Positions 45,841-56,336 are shown, numbered from the stretch's first letter. The stretch: DNA of 64,000 nt from Microbacterium hydrocarbonoxydans (GCF_011752045.1 NZ_JAAKXW010000001.1:930001-994000); one strand, 5' to 3'. The notes: a model not told the origin generated them from the sequence alone. A program made the numbers and translations.

Positions 45841-47256
45841 ATGGCGCAGTACACGAAGCACCCGGTGTCCGCCCCGCCCGCCGCGCCGGAGCGCGAGTCG
45901 ACGGGGCACCTTCTGCTGCGCGGATACATCATCCTGGTCCTCGTCGCCACCTTCGCGCACTCCGCCGTCTACAACCTCCTCGGCGAGCTCGGCGCGGCCG
46001 CGACGCTGCTGATCTTCGTCCTCGCCACCCTCGCCATCGGCATCCCCCTCCTCGCGCAGCGACGCCCCCAGCCGTTCCCGTGGCGCCGTCTGCCCTGGGC
46101 GGCGATCGCCTACACCGTGCTCGCGCTGATCTCCGTCGCCTGGTCGCAGTGGCGCGGGACCACCCTCGTCACCTGGGTGCTCCTCGCCACGGTCACCGTC
46201 AACGCGCTGTTCGTCGTCCAGGTCCTCACCTGGCACGAGATCGTGCGCGCCCTGTCCTCCGCGTTCAAGTGGATCCTCGGCCTCTCGCTCGCACTCGAGC
46301 TCTGGGTCGCACTGGTCGTGCGCGGCCCGATCCTGCCGAACTTCTTCCGGCGCCCCGAGGGCGAGGTCGACCCGCAGTGGTACTGGGTGCGCGGAAACCT
46401 CCTGGACGGCGGGCGCATCCAGGGGATCGTCGGCAACGCCAACGTGCTGGCGATCATCAGCCTGTTCGCGATCATCACCTTCGGCGTGCTGTTCGCCACG
46501 CGCGCCCGCTGGCGGGTGACGCTGGCGCTGTGGATGCTGCTGGCGGCATACTTCCTGTTCCGCGCGTCCTCCGCGACCGCGTACGTGTGCGCGGCGGCTG
46601 CCGCCGTCGTGCTCGTCGTGGCCCTCCTGATGCGACGCACCACGAAGCCCGGCGGGCGCACGCGGCTCTACGCGCTCTTCATCGGCGGCACCGTGCTGGC
46701 TGTCGTCGCCTTCTGGCTCCTGCAGAAGCCCCTGTTCGCCCTCCTCGGTCGCGATGCCGACCTCACGGGCCGGAGCGACAAGATCTGGGAGAAGGTCCTC
46801 GGCCGCTGGGCGGAGCATCCGGTGCTCGGCAACGGATTCGCGAGCCCCTGGATCCCCGCCGACCCCGCCTTCGACGGCTGGATCGTCGACCACGGCATCA
46901 CGGTGTTCCACGCGCACAACATGTGGTTCGACGTGATGATGCAGCTCGGCATCGTCGGCCTGCTCCTCGTCGCCATCGCCTTCCTCAGCCTGCTGTGGCG
47001 CTCCTGGTTCTTCGCGGTGGACCGCCCGCGGTGGGATCTGAAGGCGGACAGGGACTACTCGCCGATCACGCTGCTGCCGAGCCTGTTCACGATCGTGTTG
47101 CTCGTTCAAGGGCTCACCGAATCCACGCCGATCATGCTCTGGGGATGGATGCTGCTGGTGATGCTCTCGTTCAAGATCAAGGCGATCCCGCTGGTCGGCG
47201 TCGGCGAGCGGGAGCGCGTGATCGAGCGCGGCGAGAGAGCGCGGCGGGTTCCGTGA
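45841..47256 (+). CDS. O-antigen ligase/polymerase-type membrane protein 1 (Wzy/WaaL superfamily)
   Basis: A 471 aa protein with about ten membrane helices and the large extracytoplasmic loop of the Wzy_C family. The loop holds GRSDKIWEKVLGRWAEHPVLGNGF (about 310-333) and FHAHNMWFDVMMQLGIVG (about 357-374), with the R, G and H residues expected in ligases. It should join finished or repeating glycan units at the outer face of the membrane. It is coupled by GTGA to a paralogue. The transcript appears leaderless (TAGCCT seven bases before ATG). Confidence 0.82.
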   Translation: MAQYTKHPVSAPPAAPERESTGHLLLRGYIILVLVATFAHSAVYNLLGELGAAATLLIFVLATLAIGIPLLAQRRPQPFPWRRLPWAAIAYTVLALISVAWSQWRGTTLVTWVLLATVTVNALFVVQVLTWHEIVRALSSAFKWILGLSLALELWVALVVRGPILPNFFRRPEGEVDPQWYWVRGNLLDGGRIQGIVGNANVLAIISLFAIITFGVLFATRARWRVTLALWMLLAAYFLFRASSATAYVCAAAAAVVLVVALLMRRTTKPGGRTRLYALFIGGTVLAVVAFWLLQKPLFALLGRDADLTGRSDKIWEKVLGRWAEHPVLGNGFASPWIPADPAFDGWIVDHGITVFHAHNMWFDVMMQLGIVGLLLVAIAFLSLLWRSWFFAVDRPRWDLKADRDYSPITLLPSLFTIVLLVQGLTESTPIMLWGWMLLVMLSFKIKAIPLVGVGERERVIERGERARRVP

Positions 47257-48551
47257 CGCCGACTCGCCGCCTCGCCCCGCTGCTCGGCTCCGCGGAGATG
47301 GCGCGCGCCTTCACGATCGCGGTCCTCACGACCGTGTTCGCGTCGTTCACGATCGAGCGGATGACGTCGCCGGTCACCCTCGCGACGATCGTGGCGGTGC
47401 TGTGCCTGCTGGGCGCCGCCATCCTGTGGGTGCGCCGCGAGGAGCTCTCGCTGCTGCGCATCGCCCCCTCCTCGCTCCTGGCGTTCCTCGTGTGGGCCGC
47501 GATCAGCCTGGTCTGGACGACCGACAAGTCCGACTCTCTCTTCGGATGGCTGTCCCTCCTCGGCTTCGCGTTCCTCGCGATCGTCGTGGGCCACATCCGC
47601 GACACCCTGCAGACCGTCAGGGCACTCGGCGACGCCCTCCGTGCGCTGCTGTCGGTGTCCCTCGGCTTGGAGATCCTCTCCGGGATCCTCCTCGACGTGC
47701 CCTTCACGTTCCTCGGCATCCAGGGGAATCTCGCCCTCGGAGGCCCGGTGCAGGGCATCTTCGGCAGCCGGAACATGCTGGGCTTCGTGGTCGTGATCGC
47801 CATCATCACCTTCGTGATCGAATGGCGTTCGCAGTCGGTCACCGCGCAGCTCGCGGTGCCGTCGATCGCACTCGCCACCCTGCTCGCGTTCCTGTCCTCC
47901 TCCCCCACCGTGCTGGTGCTCGCCCTCGCCGTGGGGGTCGTCGCCGTTGCGCTGACGATCGTCCGCCACGCTCCGGCCGAGCGGCGGAACATCGTGCAGT
48001 GGACGCTCGGCATCCTCGTCGCCTTGGCGCTGAGCGCCGCCTTCGCGCTGCGGCATCCGATCATCGCGCTCCTGGACGCCGGCTCCGACTTCTCGATCCG
48101 GGCGACGCTGTGGAACATGATCCTCGACTTCGTCGCGATCAAGCCCATCCAGGGCTGGGGATGGTTCGGCCCCTGGGCCCGCGGCGAGTATCCGTTCACG
48201 TACATCAACTTCCAGCTCGACGACCACCACCAGAGCGCACTGAACGCCTACTTCGACGTGCTGCTGCAGCTCGGCGCTGCGGGACTCGTCCTGTTCCTCC
48301 TGCTCGGCGGTGTGGCGACCGTGCGCTCCTGGCTCGTCGCGAGCGTGCGCCGGTCGGTGGTCTATGCGTGGACGCCGCTGATGCTCGTCACGCTCGCCGT
48401 CGACTCGATGTTCGAGAGCTTCACCCTGGTGGGCGCCGGCTGGTTCATGCTCGTGCTGTGCGCGCTGCGCGCCGGGCAGTCCCGCTCCTGGCGGGAGAGC
48501 ATCGACGCCGCGCACACGGGCGTGATCCCGACGCTGGGCCGGGAAGCGTGA
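47253..48551 (+). CDS. O-antigen ligase/polymerase-type membrane protein 2
   Basis: A 432 aa paralogue of the preceding protein, also with about ten helices and a ligase loop. The loop contains SIRATLWNMILDFVAIKPIQGWGWFGPW and DDHHQSALNAYFDVLLQLGAAG (histidines in place of the HAHN motif). It retains GIFGSRNMLGFVVVIAIITF, matching GIVGNANVLAIISLFAIITF of the first copy. The GTG start overlaps the previous stop. A tandem pair suggests either two different glycan acceptors or a split between polymerase and ligase. This cannot be decided from sequence. Confidence 0.8.
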   Translation: MTPTRRLAPLLGSAEMARAFTIAVLTTVFASFTIERMTSPVTLATIVAVLCLLGAAILWVRREELSLLRIAPSSLLAFLVWAAISLVWTTDKSDSLFGWLSLLGFAFLAIVVGHIRDTLQTVRALGDALRALLSVSLGLEILSGILLDVPFTFLGIQGNLALGGPVQGIFGSRNMLGFVVVIAIITFVIEWRSQSVTAQLAVPSIALATLLAFLSSSPTVLVLALAVGVVAVALTIVRHAPAERRNIVQWTLGILVALALSAAFALRHPIIALLDAGSDFSIRATLWNMILDFVAIKPIQGWGWFGPWARGEYPFTYINFQLDDHHQSALNAYFDVLLQLGAAGLVLFLLLGGVATVRSWLVASVRRSVVYAWTPLMLVTLAVDSMFESFTLVGAGWFMLVLCALRAGQSRSWRESIDAAHTGVIPTLGREA

Positions 48552-48622
48552 CGACTGCGGACTGCGAGCACCGATCCGTGCGTTCACCGCCCGTTCCCCG
48601 CTGATCCGAAGGCGGCGGAGGG

Positions 48623-48628
48623 TAGGCT
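48623..48628 (+). promoter_or_regulatory. -10 element upstream of glfT2 (leadered)
   Basis: TAGGCT in the same sequence class as the leaderless promoters, but about 70 bases upstream of the likely start. glfT2 mRNA should therefore have a leader of about 65 bases. Confidence 0.4.
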
Positions 48629-48700
48629 GATCTCTGCTCGTCGTGTCCAGCGCCTGTCGTCGAAGGCAGCGTGCGGCAACAAACTCCGGAGATCCATCCC

Positions 48701-50611
48701 GTGGCTTACGTCCTACAGAACGTCGTCTTCCCGCTCGATCGTGACCCCGACCTTCTGCCGTTGTACGCAGACCCCGAGACCTGGTCGGTGATCGAGGACG
48801 AGCCCGTCCGCGTCTCCAGCCGCGCGCACCTCGGCAACATCCTCGGGCGTCACCGCGCCCGCATCGTCGCCGGCCGCCGCGTGTCGCTCGGCACCTACTT
48901 CAACGCGTTCCCCGCGTCGTACTGGCAGCACTGGACGAGCGTCCGCGAGATCCGTCTCACGGTTCGAACCTCTGGCCCCGCGACCCTCCTGGTGTACCGG
49001 TCCAACGGCTCCGGCGTGCGGCAGCGGATCGCGACTCAGGAGGTCACAGGGGATGCGTCGACATCGTTCGATCTGGACCTCACGCAGTACAGCGACGGCG
49101 GCTGGATCTGGTTCGACGTCGTCGCGGACGAGAAGCATGCGGTCCTCGAAGGTGCAGAATGGACGACCGAGCAAGAGCCGGCACGCTCGGGCAAGGCGTC
49201 GCTGGGCATCACGACGTACAACAAGCCCGACTACTGCGTGGAGACGCTGCAGGCGCTGGCAGCGTCACCGGATGCGCTCGAGTTCGTGGACCGCATCTTC
49301 CTCGTGGATCAGGGCACGCAGCTCGTGGCGGAGCAGGATGGCTTCTCAGACGTCGCCGAACGACTGGGCGAGACGCTCCAAGTCATCCGCCAGGCGAACC
49401 TCGGAGGCTCCGGTGGCTTCGCACGCGCAATGCACGAGACCCTCCAGCGCTCGGAGAGCGACTTCGTACAGCTGCTCGACGACGACGTCCGCATCGAGCC
49501 GGAGTCACTTCGACGCTCGATCGTGTTCGGACAGTATGCGACCACTCCGGTGCTCGTCGGCGGGCACATGTTCGATCTTCTGGACCGCCCGAAGCTGCAC
49601 GGCTGGGCCGAGGTCATCGACGAGGCCCCTTTCATGTGGCGCAATCTGTATCAGGAGAAGATGCCGCACGATTTCGGCGTCGCCAACCTGCGCCAGTCGA
49701 CCCTGCTGCACATGCGGATGGATGCCGACTACAACGGATGGTGGATGTGCCTCATCCCGCTCGACGCGATCCGCAAGGTCGGCCTCTCCCTCCCCGCCTT
49801 CCTCAAGTGGGACGACGCCGAGTTCTGCCTACGCGCCCGAGAGGCCGGCTTCCCCACGGTGTCGGTGCCGGGCGTCGCGCTCTGGCACGTCTCCTGGGTG
49901 AACAAGGACGACACGATCGACTGGCAGGCCTACTTCCACGCCCGCAACCGCATCGTCGCCGGCCTGCTGCACTCGAACGCGCCACGGGGCGGGCGCCTCC
50001 TCACCCACAGCCGTCGCGTCGACCTCAAGCACCTCATGATGATGCAGTACTACCCGGTGGCGCTGCGGGCGCGGGCGCTGCGCGACGTGCTGTCCGGTCC
50101 GGACCACATGCGGGCGAACCTCGCGACCGCCATGCCGGCTGCGCGGGCGCTCGCAGCCGAGTACCCCGAGACCGTCGTCCACCGGGATCCGTCGACGGTC
50201 CTGCACGCCCGGCGCGGCAGGCAGGTCTACAAGCAGCTGTCGAAGAACGACCTGGACAACCCGACGGGCCTGCGCCTGCGCTGGTTCACGCTGTCCACCC
50301 TGCTGTCGCACTGGCTGCACAAGCCGCACGGGGCGAACATCCGCCAGCCTGAGGTCGAGTTCGGCAAGGACGACGCGCACTGGTGGCGCGTCCCCGAGTT
50401 CGACAGCGCACTCGTGAGCGCCGCCGACGGTTCCGGGAAGAACATCTACACCCGGGACAGGGCGAAGTACCGCCGGATGCTGCGCGAGACGGTGCGCCTG
50501 CACGCCGAGTTGCGACGACGCTGGCCTGAACTGCAGAAGCAGTACCGTGACGCGCTCCCCGAGCTCGTCTCACCCCAGTCCTGGCAGAAGATCTTCGAGG
50601 AGAAGGCATGA
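48701..50611 (+). CDS. glfT2: Galactofuranosyltransferase GlfT2-type
   Basis: Processive GT2 enzyme that polymerises UDP-galactofuranose into galactan at the inner membrane face. GTG at 48701, with GGAGATCCATCCC before it, gives 636 aa, almost exactly the size of M. tuberculosis GlfT2. An upstream in-frame GTG at 48671 is less likely. The beta-sandwich N-terminus, GITTYNKPDYC, QANLGGSGGF, the metal-binding DDD at 260-262, DYNGWWMCLIP and the catalytic WDDAEF (D371, D372) all match. ALWHVSWVNKDDTIDWQAYFHARN follows. It is coupled by ATGA to the GlfT1-type gene. Confidence 0.9.
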   Translation: MAYVLQNVVFPLDRDPDLLPLYADPETWSVIEDEPVRVSSRAHLGNILGRHRARIVAGRRVSLGTYFNAFPASYWQHWTSVREIRLTVRTSGPATLLVYRSNGSGVRQRIATQEVTGDASTSFDLDLTQYSDGGWIWFDVVADEKHAVLEGAEWTTEQEPARSGKASLGITTYNKPDYCVETLQALAASPDALEFVDRIFLVDQGTQLVAEQDGFSDVAERLGETLQVIRQANLGGSGGFARAMHETLQRSESDFVQLLDDDVRIEPESLRRSIVFGQYATTPVLVGGHMFDLLDRPKLHGWAEVIDEAPFMWRNLYQEKMPHDFGVANLRQSTLLHMRMDADYNGWWMCLIPLDAIRKVGLSLPAFLKWDDAEFCLRAREAGFPTVSVPGVALWHVSWVNKDDTIDWQAYFHARNRIVAGLLHSNAPRGGRLLTHSRRVDLKHLMMMQYYPVALRARALRDVLSGPDHMRANLATAMPAARALAAEYPETVVHRDPSTVLHARRGRQVYKQLSKNDLDNPTGLRLRWFTLSTLLSHWLHKPHGANIRQPEVEFGKDDAHWWRVPEFDSALVSAADGSGKNIYTRDRAKYRRMLRETVRLHAELRRRWPELQKQYRDALPELVSPQSWQKIFEEKA

Positions 50612-51570
50612 CCGCGGCGCCCGCTGCATTCGATCCGGCATCGGCGACGATCGTCATCGTCACGTTCAATCGGTCTCACCTCCTCACGGGCCTCCTCGAG
50701 AGCATCACTGCGATGGAGCCGAAGCCAGGGCACGTCGTGATCGTCGACAACGCCTCCTCGGACGACACCACCGAGGTCGTCGAGTCCTTCCGGTCCAGGA
50801 TCGGAACCGAGATCGTCTATCGGCGGCTGGAGACGAACACCGGCGGCTCGGGCGGCTTCAGCGAGGGCATGCGGACCGCCTACGAGCTCGGCTCCGAGTG
50901 GATCTGGATGATGGATGACGACGTCGAGGTGATCCCCGACGGGCTGGCGAAGATGGGCAAGTGGGCGCCGCGCTTCAAGAGCATCCAGGGCCGCCGCTAC
51001 GACTACGACGGCAGCGAGTTCTACTGGCAGTACCGGATCGCCGAGCGCATGGGCATCCCGATCCCCTTCGCGCCGTCGGGCTTCGACTCGTCCGGCTTCA
51101 AGGAGATGAACAGCGGATGCTTCGAGGGCATGTTCATCCACCGCTCGATCGTCAAGCAGATCGGCCTGCCCGACCCCCGCTTCTTCATCTACTGGGACGA
51201 CCAGATGTACGGCTGGCTGGCCTCGCGCAAGACCACCGCGGTGATCGTCGACGAGTTCGTGCTGCGGCGCACGCGCGAGATCCGGCAGTGGGATATGGGC
51301 ATCCGCCACATGAACGCGTCGAGCAACGCCTATCGCTTCTACATCATGCGCAACCGCGCATACATCAAGAAGTACTACCGTGTGCACGGCGTCTACAACC
51401 CGGTGCTCTTCGGACTGGGCACGTCGATGACGTTCGCGAAGGAGCTGATCCGGCTCGTGTTCGTGGAGCGCACGATCCGGGGGACGAGCAACCTGTTCCG
51501 CGGGCTGAAGGAGGGCGGACGCCTCAGCCGCGACCGGTCCTGGCAGCCGATGGCACCCCTGGAGGCGTGA
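50608..51570 (+). CDS. glfT1: GT2 glycosyltransferase, GlfT1-like galactofuranosyltransferase
   Basis: A 320 aa GT-A enzyme. It has ATIVIVTFNRSHLLTGLL at the start, VVIVDNASSDDT, TNTGGSGGFSEGMRTA, metal-binding MMDDDVEVIPDG (D103-D105), and PRFFIYWDDQMYGWLASRK with the probable catalytic acid residues. GlfT1 (Rv3782) starts galactan by adding the first galactofuranoses to the lipid-linked primer. Coupling to glfT2 and nearness to wzm/wzt support that reading. The primer in a non-mycolate organism is unknown, so the acceptor is inferred. Confidence 0.78.
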   Translation: MTAAPAAFDPASATIVIVTFNRSHLLTGLLESITAMEPKPGHVVIVDNASSDDTTEVVESFRSRIGTEIVYRRLETNTGGSGGFSEGMRTAYELGSEWIWMMDDDVEVIPDGLAKMGKWAPRFKSIQGRRYDYDGSEFYWQYRIAERMGIPIPFAPSGFDSSGFKEMNSGCFEGMFIHRSIVKQIGLPDPRFFIYWDDQMYGWLASRKTTAVIVDEFVLRRTREIRQWDMGIRHMNASSNAYRFYIMRNRAYIKKYYRVHGVYNPVLFGLGTSMTFAKELIRLVFVERTIRGTSNLFRGLKEGGRLSRDRSWQPMAPLEA

Positions 51571-51572
51571 GG

Positions 51573-52154
51573 ATGAGCGAGCAGCAGCCGGAGCTGCGCT
51601 GGGCTCCTCTCCCGCCGGCGCCGAAGCGGCGAGGCCGTGCCTGGCTGATCGCGGGGCTTCTCGCCGGGGTTCTCGTCACCGCCGTGGTGCTGCTGTTCTT
51701 CCTCATCCCGCGCGAACCCGATCCGCGCCCCGAAGCCACGAGCTCGCCGACCCCTTCACCTTCCGCGGCACCGACGGCCACCCCGTCGCCATCCGCGACT
51801 CCCACCCCCGTTCCGGTCGTCACGTCGCCGCCCCCCGTCGATCCCGGGCTTCCCGCGTTCCGCGATCAGGTCAGCGGGTGGTTGGACGACGCGCCCTACG
51901 GGCTGGACATCATCGCCGCGAACAGCAACCAGGATGCGCTCCCCGTCGTCGACACCCTCCGCGAGGATGCCCAGCGCCTCGCTGATGCTCAGGCGCCCTC
52001 CTCCATCAGCGCGCAGTGGCGCGACGGCGTCGCCGCGTATGCGCAGACGCTCGTCGACCTGCGATCCGCGCTCTCATCCGGCTCGGGGACGGCCGAGGCG
52101 CTCGACGCCGCAAGGTCGTCGCTTCAGAACGTGCGTTCGCTCGTCGGGCTCTGA
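51573..52154 (+). CDS. Membrane-anchored protein with Pro/Thr/Ser linker
   Basis: A 193 aa protein. It has a short cytoplasmic N-terminus, one membrane helix at about 25-46 (LIAGLLAGVLVTAVVLLFFLIP), and a linker of about 45 residues rich in Pro, Thr and Ser. A helical extracytoplasmic domain follows (about 90-193, FRDQVSGWLDDAPYGLDIIA). The ATG follows the glfT1-like stop by two bases and overlaps GTGAGG as its ribosome binding site. It is the last gene of the galactan operon and ends two bases from the convergent ABC gene. Function is unknown. Confidence 0.75.
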   Translation: MSEQQPELRWAPLPPAPKRRGRAWLIAGLLAGVLVTAVVLLFFLIPREPDPRPEATSSPTPSPSAAPTATPSPSATPTPVPVVTSPPPVDPGLPAFRDQVSGWLDDAPYGLDIIAANSNQDALPVVDTLREDAQRLADAQAPSSISAQWRDGVAAYAQTLVDLRSALSSGSGTAEALDAARSSLQNVRSLVGL

Positions 52155-52156
52155 AC

Positions 52157-52891
52157 CTACGCCGTGTGATCGGCGTTGTACCGGGCGAGCACGTCCTTGA
52201 TCGGAGCGTCCATCACCAGACCGCCCTTGTCGAGGTACAGTCCGCGCGTGCAGAAGCGGCGCAGATCCCTCTCGTTGTGGCTGACGAAGAACAGCGTGCG
52301 CCCCTCGGCGAGGAGCTCGTCGATGCGCTTGTAGCACTTGTCCCTGAACGCCTTGTCGCCCACCGCCAGGACCTCGTCGACGAGGAGGATCGGCTCGTCG
52401 AGCTGCGAGACGACGGAGAACGCGAGACGCACCTTCATGCCGTTGGAGAGATGCTTGTACGGCGTCTCCTCGAACCCGGCGAGTTCCGCGAAGGAGATGA
52501 TGTCGTCGTAGCGGCGGGAGACCTCGTCACGCGACATGCCGTGCAGACCGGCGGTCAGACGCACGTTCTCGCGCACGGTGAGGTCGCCGACGAAGCCACC
52601 GGTGATCTCGATGAGCGGGGCCACCCCGCCGTTCACCACGACGGTCCCCTCATCGGCGAGGAGGACGCCGGCCACCAGCCGCAGCAGCGTCGACTTGCCC
52701 TGCCCGTTGCGCCCGACGACTCCGATGGACTCGCCAGGTTCGACGGTGAACGACACGTCCCGCAGCGCCCAGAACTCCCCCGGGCGCGAACGCCGCGAGG
52801 CGCCTGCGAAAAGGTCCTTGAAGCTCCGCCGCCCCCGGCGGTTGCGGCGGAAGCGGACGCCGAGCCCCTTCACCTCGATCGCGGCGGCCAT
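52157..52891 (-). CDS. wzt: ABC transporter ATP-binding protein, Wzt/RfbE-type polysaccharide exporter
   Basis: A 244 aa nucleotide-binding subunit that powers export of a lipid-linked glycan. Walker A is VGRNGQGKST. The signature motif is LSNGMKVRLAF, where LSGGM is usual, and Walker B is ILLVDEVLAVGD, followed by the H-loop FVSHN. The N-terminal RRSFKDLFAG insertion is typical of Wzt. There is no C-terminal carbohydrate-binding domain, as in the mycobacterial Rv3781. The ATG at 52891 shares one base with the permease stop (TGATG). It is part of the wzm-wzt unit. Confidence 0.9.
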   Translation of the reverse strand: MAAAIEVKGLGVRFRRNRRGRRSFKDLFAGASRRSRPGEFWALRDVSFTVEPGESIGVVGRNGQGKSTLLRLVAGVLLADEGTVVVNGGVAPLIEITGGFVGDLTVRENVRLTAGLHGMSRDEVSRRYDDIISFAELAGFEETPYKHLSNGMKVRLAFSVVSQLDEPILLVDEVLAVGDKAFRDKCYKRIDELLAEGRTLFFVSHNERDLRRFCTRGLYLDKGGLVMDAPIKDVLARYNADHTA

Positions 52892-53682
52892 CACAGCTCC
52901 TTCAGCACGGGACGCTCGAGCACGCGGAACGTCCACATCCCGAGGAAGAGGATGCCGACGGACATCAGCGCGCTGATCAGCACGGGCACGGGGTTCCAGA
53001 GCTCAGGGAAGAATCCGACGCGGTACAGGGTGAAGATGCCTGCGAGCGGATTGAAGGCGCCGATCGTGTCGAACGGCGCGGGAAGGTCGTCGAAGCTGTA
53101 GATCACCGGGGACGCATAGAAGAGCGCACGCAGGATCAGGGCCGTGGTGCGCTCGAGGTCGGTATACAGCACGCAGAGCGGCGCGACCAGAAGTCCCAGC
53201 CCGACGAGCAGGACGACCTGCAGCAGGACGGCGACGGGGAACCACAGGAGCGACCAGCTCACCGTCGCTCCGCTGAAGACCGCGAACAGCACGAGGACCG
53301 GCATCGAGAACAGGAACTCGATTCCCTTGCTGAGCACGATGCGGTTCACCCAGATGGACCGCGGGATCGCCGTCGAGCGCACGAGGCGCGAGTCCTTGCG
53401 GAAAGCCCGGGTGAAGTCCGAGACGGAGGTGTTGAACCACACCCACGGCAGCAGGGCGACGATGAGGAACACGATGTAGGGCTCCTCGCCCACGGTGCGG
53501 TGGAACACCTGCGTGAACACGAACCAGTAGATCGCGCTCATCACGAGAGGGTCGAGCACCGACCACAGGTAGCCGAGGAAGCTCGTCGCGTAGCGGACCT
53601 TCAGGTCCCGGGCGGACAGCAGCCACAGCGAATGCAGATAGCGCCGGGGCGTCCCGGGCGCCCCGACAGCAGCGTGACTCAC
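52891..53682 (-). CDS. wzm: ABC-2 type permease, Wzm-type polysaccharide exporter
   Basis: A 263 aa membrane subunit with six helices. LLSARDLKVRYATSFLGYLWSVLDPL (about 20-45) is the hallmark amphipathic and first-helix region, and SPVIYSFDDLP precedes the last pair. With Wzt it should move undecaprenyl-linked galactan across the membrane, as proposed for Rv3783/Rv3781. The start is GTG at 53682 with TAGACT seven bases upstream. The TAG of that hexamer is the stop codon of glf. Confidence 0.9.
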   Translation of the reverse strand: MSHAAVGAPGTPRRYLHSLWLLSARDLKVRYATSFLGYLWSVLDPLVMSAIYWFVFTQVFHRTVGEEPYIVFLIVALLPWVWFNTSVSDFTRAFRKDSRLVRSTAIPRSIWVNRIVLSKGIEFLFSMPVLVLFAVFSGATVSWSLLWFPVAVLLQVVLLVGLGLLVAPLCVLYTDLERTTALILRALFYASPVIYSFDDLPAPFDTIGAFNPLAGIFTLYRVGFFPELWNPVPVLISALMSVGILFLGMWTFRVLERPVLKEL

Positions 53683-53692
53683 GGTGTCGAGT

Positions 53693-54883
<1,191 letters not shown>

Positions 54884-54891
54884 CTAGACGC

Positions 54892-55317
54892 GTGCCGAGA
54901 TCAGTCCCACTGCTGTCAGCCCTGTGGGGCCACAGCGCGTTCCGGTATCTGGCGGTGGGCGGATTCTGCTTCGTGGTCGATGTCGGCCTTCTCTGGTTGG
55001 CGCACGACCTGCTCGGCGTGCCGCTGACCGTGGCGACGCCGCTCGCCTTCCTGGCGTCGTTCGCGGTCACCTACACGACCCAGCGACTGATCGCCTTCGC
55101 CTCCGAGTCCAAGGTCGTCCCGAGCGTCGCCCGCTACACGCTTCTCGTGGTGTTCAACACGCTCGCGACCACCGGCATCGTCTGGCTGATGGACACCACC
55201 GGAGCGGGTTGGCTCGCGGGCAAGGTCGTAGCAGTCGTCGCCACGACGATCTGGAACTATTTCGCCTACCGTTATTGGGTGTTCGCCACCCCTGCACCCC
55301 GGAGTTCGGATGTATAA
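54892..55317 (+). CDS. GtrA-family flippase-like membrane protein
   Basis: A 141 aa protein of four membrane helices in the GtrA family. It has FRYLAVGGFCFVVDVGLLWLAHD at the start, PLAFLASFAVTYTTQRLIAF with the conserved loop, and WNYFAYRYWVF at the end. GtrA proteins help flip or handle polyprenol-linked sugars. GTG at 54892 has GAGACT six bases upstream and no ribosome binding site. It overlaps the next gene, a polyprenol-type GT2, by eight bases. The two probably form a glucose- or galactose-decoration unit. Confidence 0.88.
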   Translation: MPRSVPLLSALWGHSAFRYLAVGGFCFVVDVGLLWLAHDLLGVPLTVATPLAFLASFAVTYTTQRLIAFASESKVVPSVARYTLLVVFNTLATTGIVWLMDTTGAGWLAGKVVAVVATTIWNYFAYRYWVFATPAPRSSDV

Positions 55318-56278
55318 GAATGCGGTCATCGCCGCCGTCGTGCCGGCCTACAAGGAAGAGAAGATGATCGCGAGGGTCATCGAGACGATGCCGGACTTCG
55401 TCGACCATATCGTGATCGTCGACGACTGCAGCCCCGATGCGACGAGCGAGGTCGTCCGCAGCGCCGACGACCCCCGGGTCACCCTCATCCGTCACGAGAT
55501 CAACCAAGGCGTCGGCGGCGCGATCATCACGGCGCACAAGGCCGCCATGGAACTCGGCTCCGACGTGAACGTTGTGATGGCGGGTGACGCGCAGATGGAT
55601 CCGGCATACCTGCCCGCCCTGCTCGACAAGGTGACGGACGGCGGTTACGGCTTCGCGAAGGCGAACCGCTTCTACTCGCCCGAGTCGTTCCACGGGATGC
55701 CCGGATACCGAGTCTTCGGCAACATCGTGCTGTCGTTCTTCACGAAGCTGGCTTCGGGTTACTGGAACCTCTTCGACCCGCAGAACGGGTACACCGCCGT
55801 GCGCACGGAGGTGCTCTCGAGGATTCCTCTCGATCGCGTAGCGAAGCGATACAGCTTCGAGAACGACCTGCTCATTCATCTGAACATCCTGCAGATCCCT
55901 GCCACAGACGTACCCATTCCCGCAGTGTACGGAGACGAGGTCTCCAGCATCCGACTCGGCAAGGTCATTCCGGAGCTCCTCAACCGCCTCACCGTCGGCT
56001 ACTGGACGCGCATCTGGTACCGGTACGTGCTCTGGTCGTTCTCGCCCATCGCGCTGCTGCTGTTCGCGGGCCTCACGCTCTTCGTCATCGGCATCGGCAT
56101 CAGCGTGTGGGTCATGTTCCAGATCGCGGGGTCGGTGGTGGCGACCGCGGCGACAGTGATGCTCGCCGCGTTGCCACTGATGATAGGTACGCAGATGCTC
56201 ATCAGCGCCCTGCAACTCGACATCCAGGCGACACCGTCGACTCCGACGTTCCCCGCCTACTCCCGCTCAGAGGATTGA
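55310..56278 (+). CDS. GT2 glycosyltransferase, polyprenol-phosphate type (DPM1/GtrB-like)
   Basis: A 322 aa enzyme. The GT-A domain (about 1-225) has AAVVPAYKEEKMIARVIETMP, IVDDCSPDATSE, NQGVGGAIITAHKAA and the DxD motif MAGDAQMDP, with GYTAVRTEVLSRIPLDRV further on. Two C-terminal membrane helices lie at about 243-268 and 275-298. This is the layout of enzymes that charge polyprenol phosphate with a hexose. GGAG precedes the ATG, which overlaps the GtrA gene. The pair resembles GtrB/GtrA of glycan modification systems. The sugar is not determined. Confidence 0.86.
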   Translation: MYKNAVIAAVVPAYKEEKMIARVIETMPDFVDHIVIVDDCSPDATSEVVRSADDPRVTLIRHEINQGVGGAIITAHKAAMELGSDVNVVMAGDAQMDPAYLPALLDKVTDGGYGFAKANRFYSPESFHGMPGYRVFGNIVLSFFTKLASGYWNLFDPQNGYTAVRTEVLSRIPLDRVAKRYSFENDLLIHLNILQIPATDVPIPAVYGDEVSSIRLGKVIPELLNRLTVGYWTRIWYRYVLWSFSPIALLLFAGLTLFVIGIGISVWVMFQIAGSVVATAATVMLAALPLMIGTQMLISALQLDIQATPSTPTFPAYSRSED

Positions 56279-56287
56279 TCGCAATCG

Positions 56288-56325
56288 CGCATCGCCGCCC
56301 CGAGTGCGCCGGGGACGGCGATGCG
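56288..56325. terminator. Bidirectional terminator after the GtrA/GT2 unit
   Basis: CGCATCGCCG plus CCCCG pair with CGGGG plus CGGCGATGCG, with one bulged A and a seven-base loop, between convergent genes. Confidence 0.8.
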
Positions 56326-56336
56326 GATCGCTCGGC

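Noticed and set aside
46080-48551. 823-residue frame covering both ligase-type genes
   Set aside because: The first 391 codons are an Arg/His-rich shadow of the preceding gene. The real second gene starts at GTG 47253 in a GTGA overlap.
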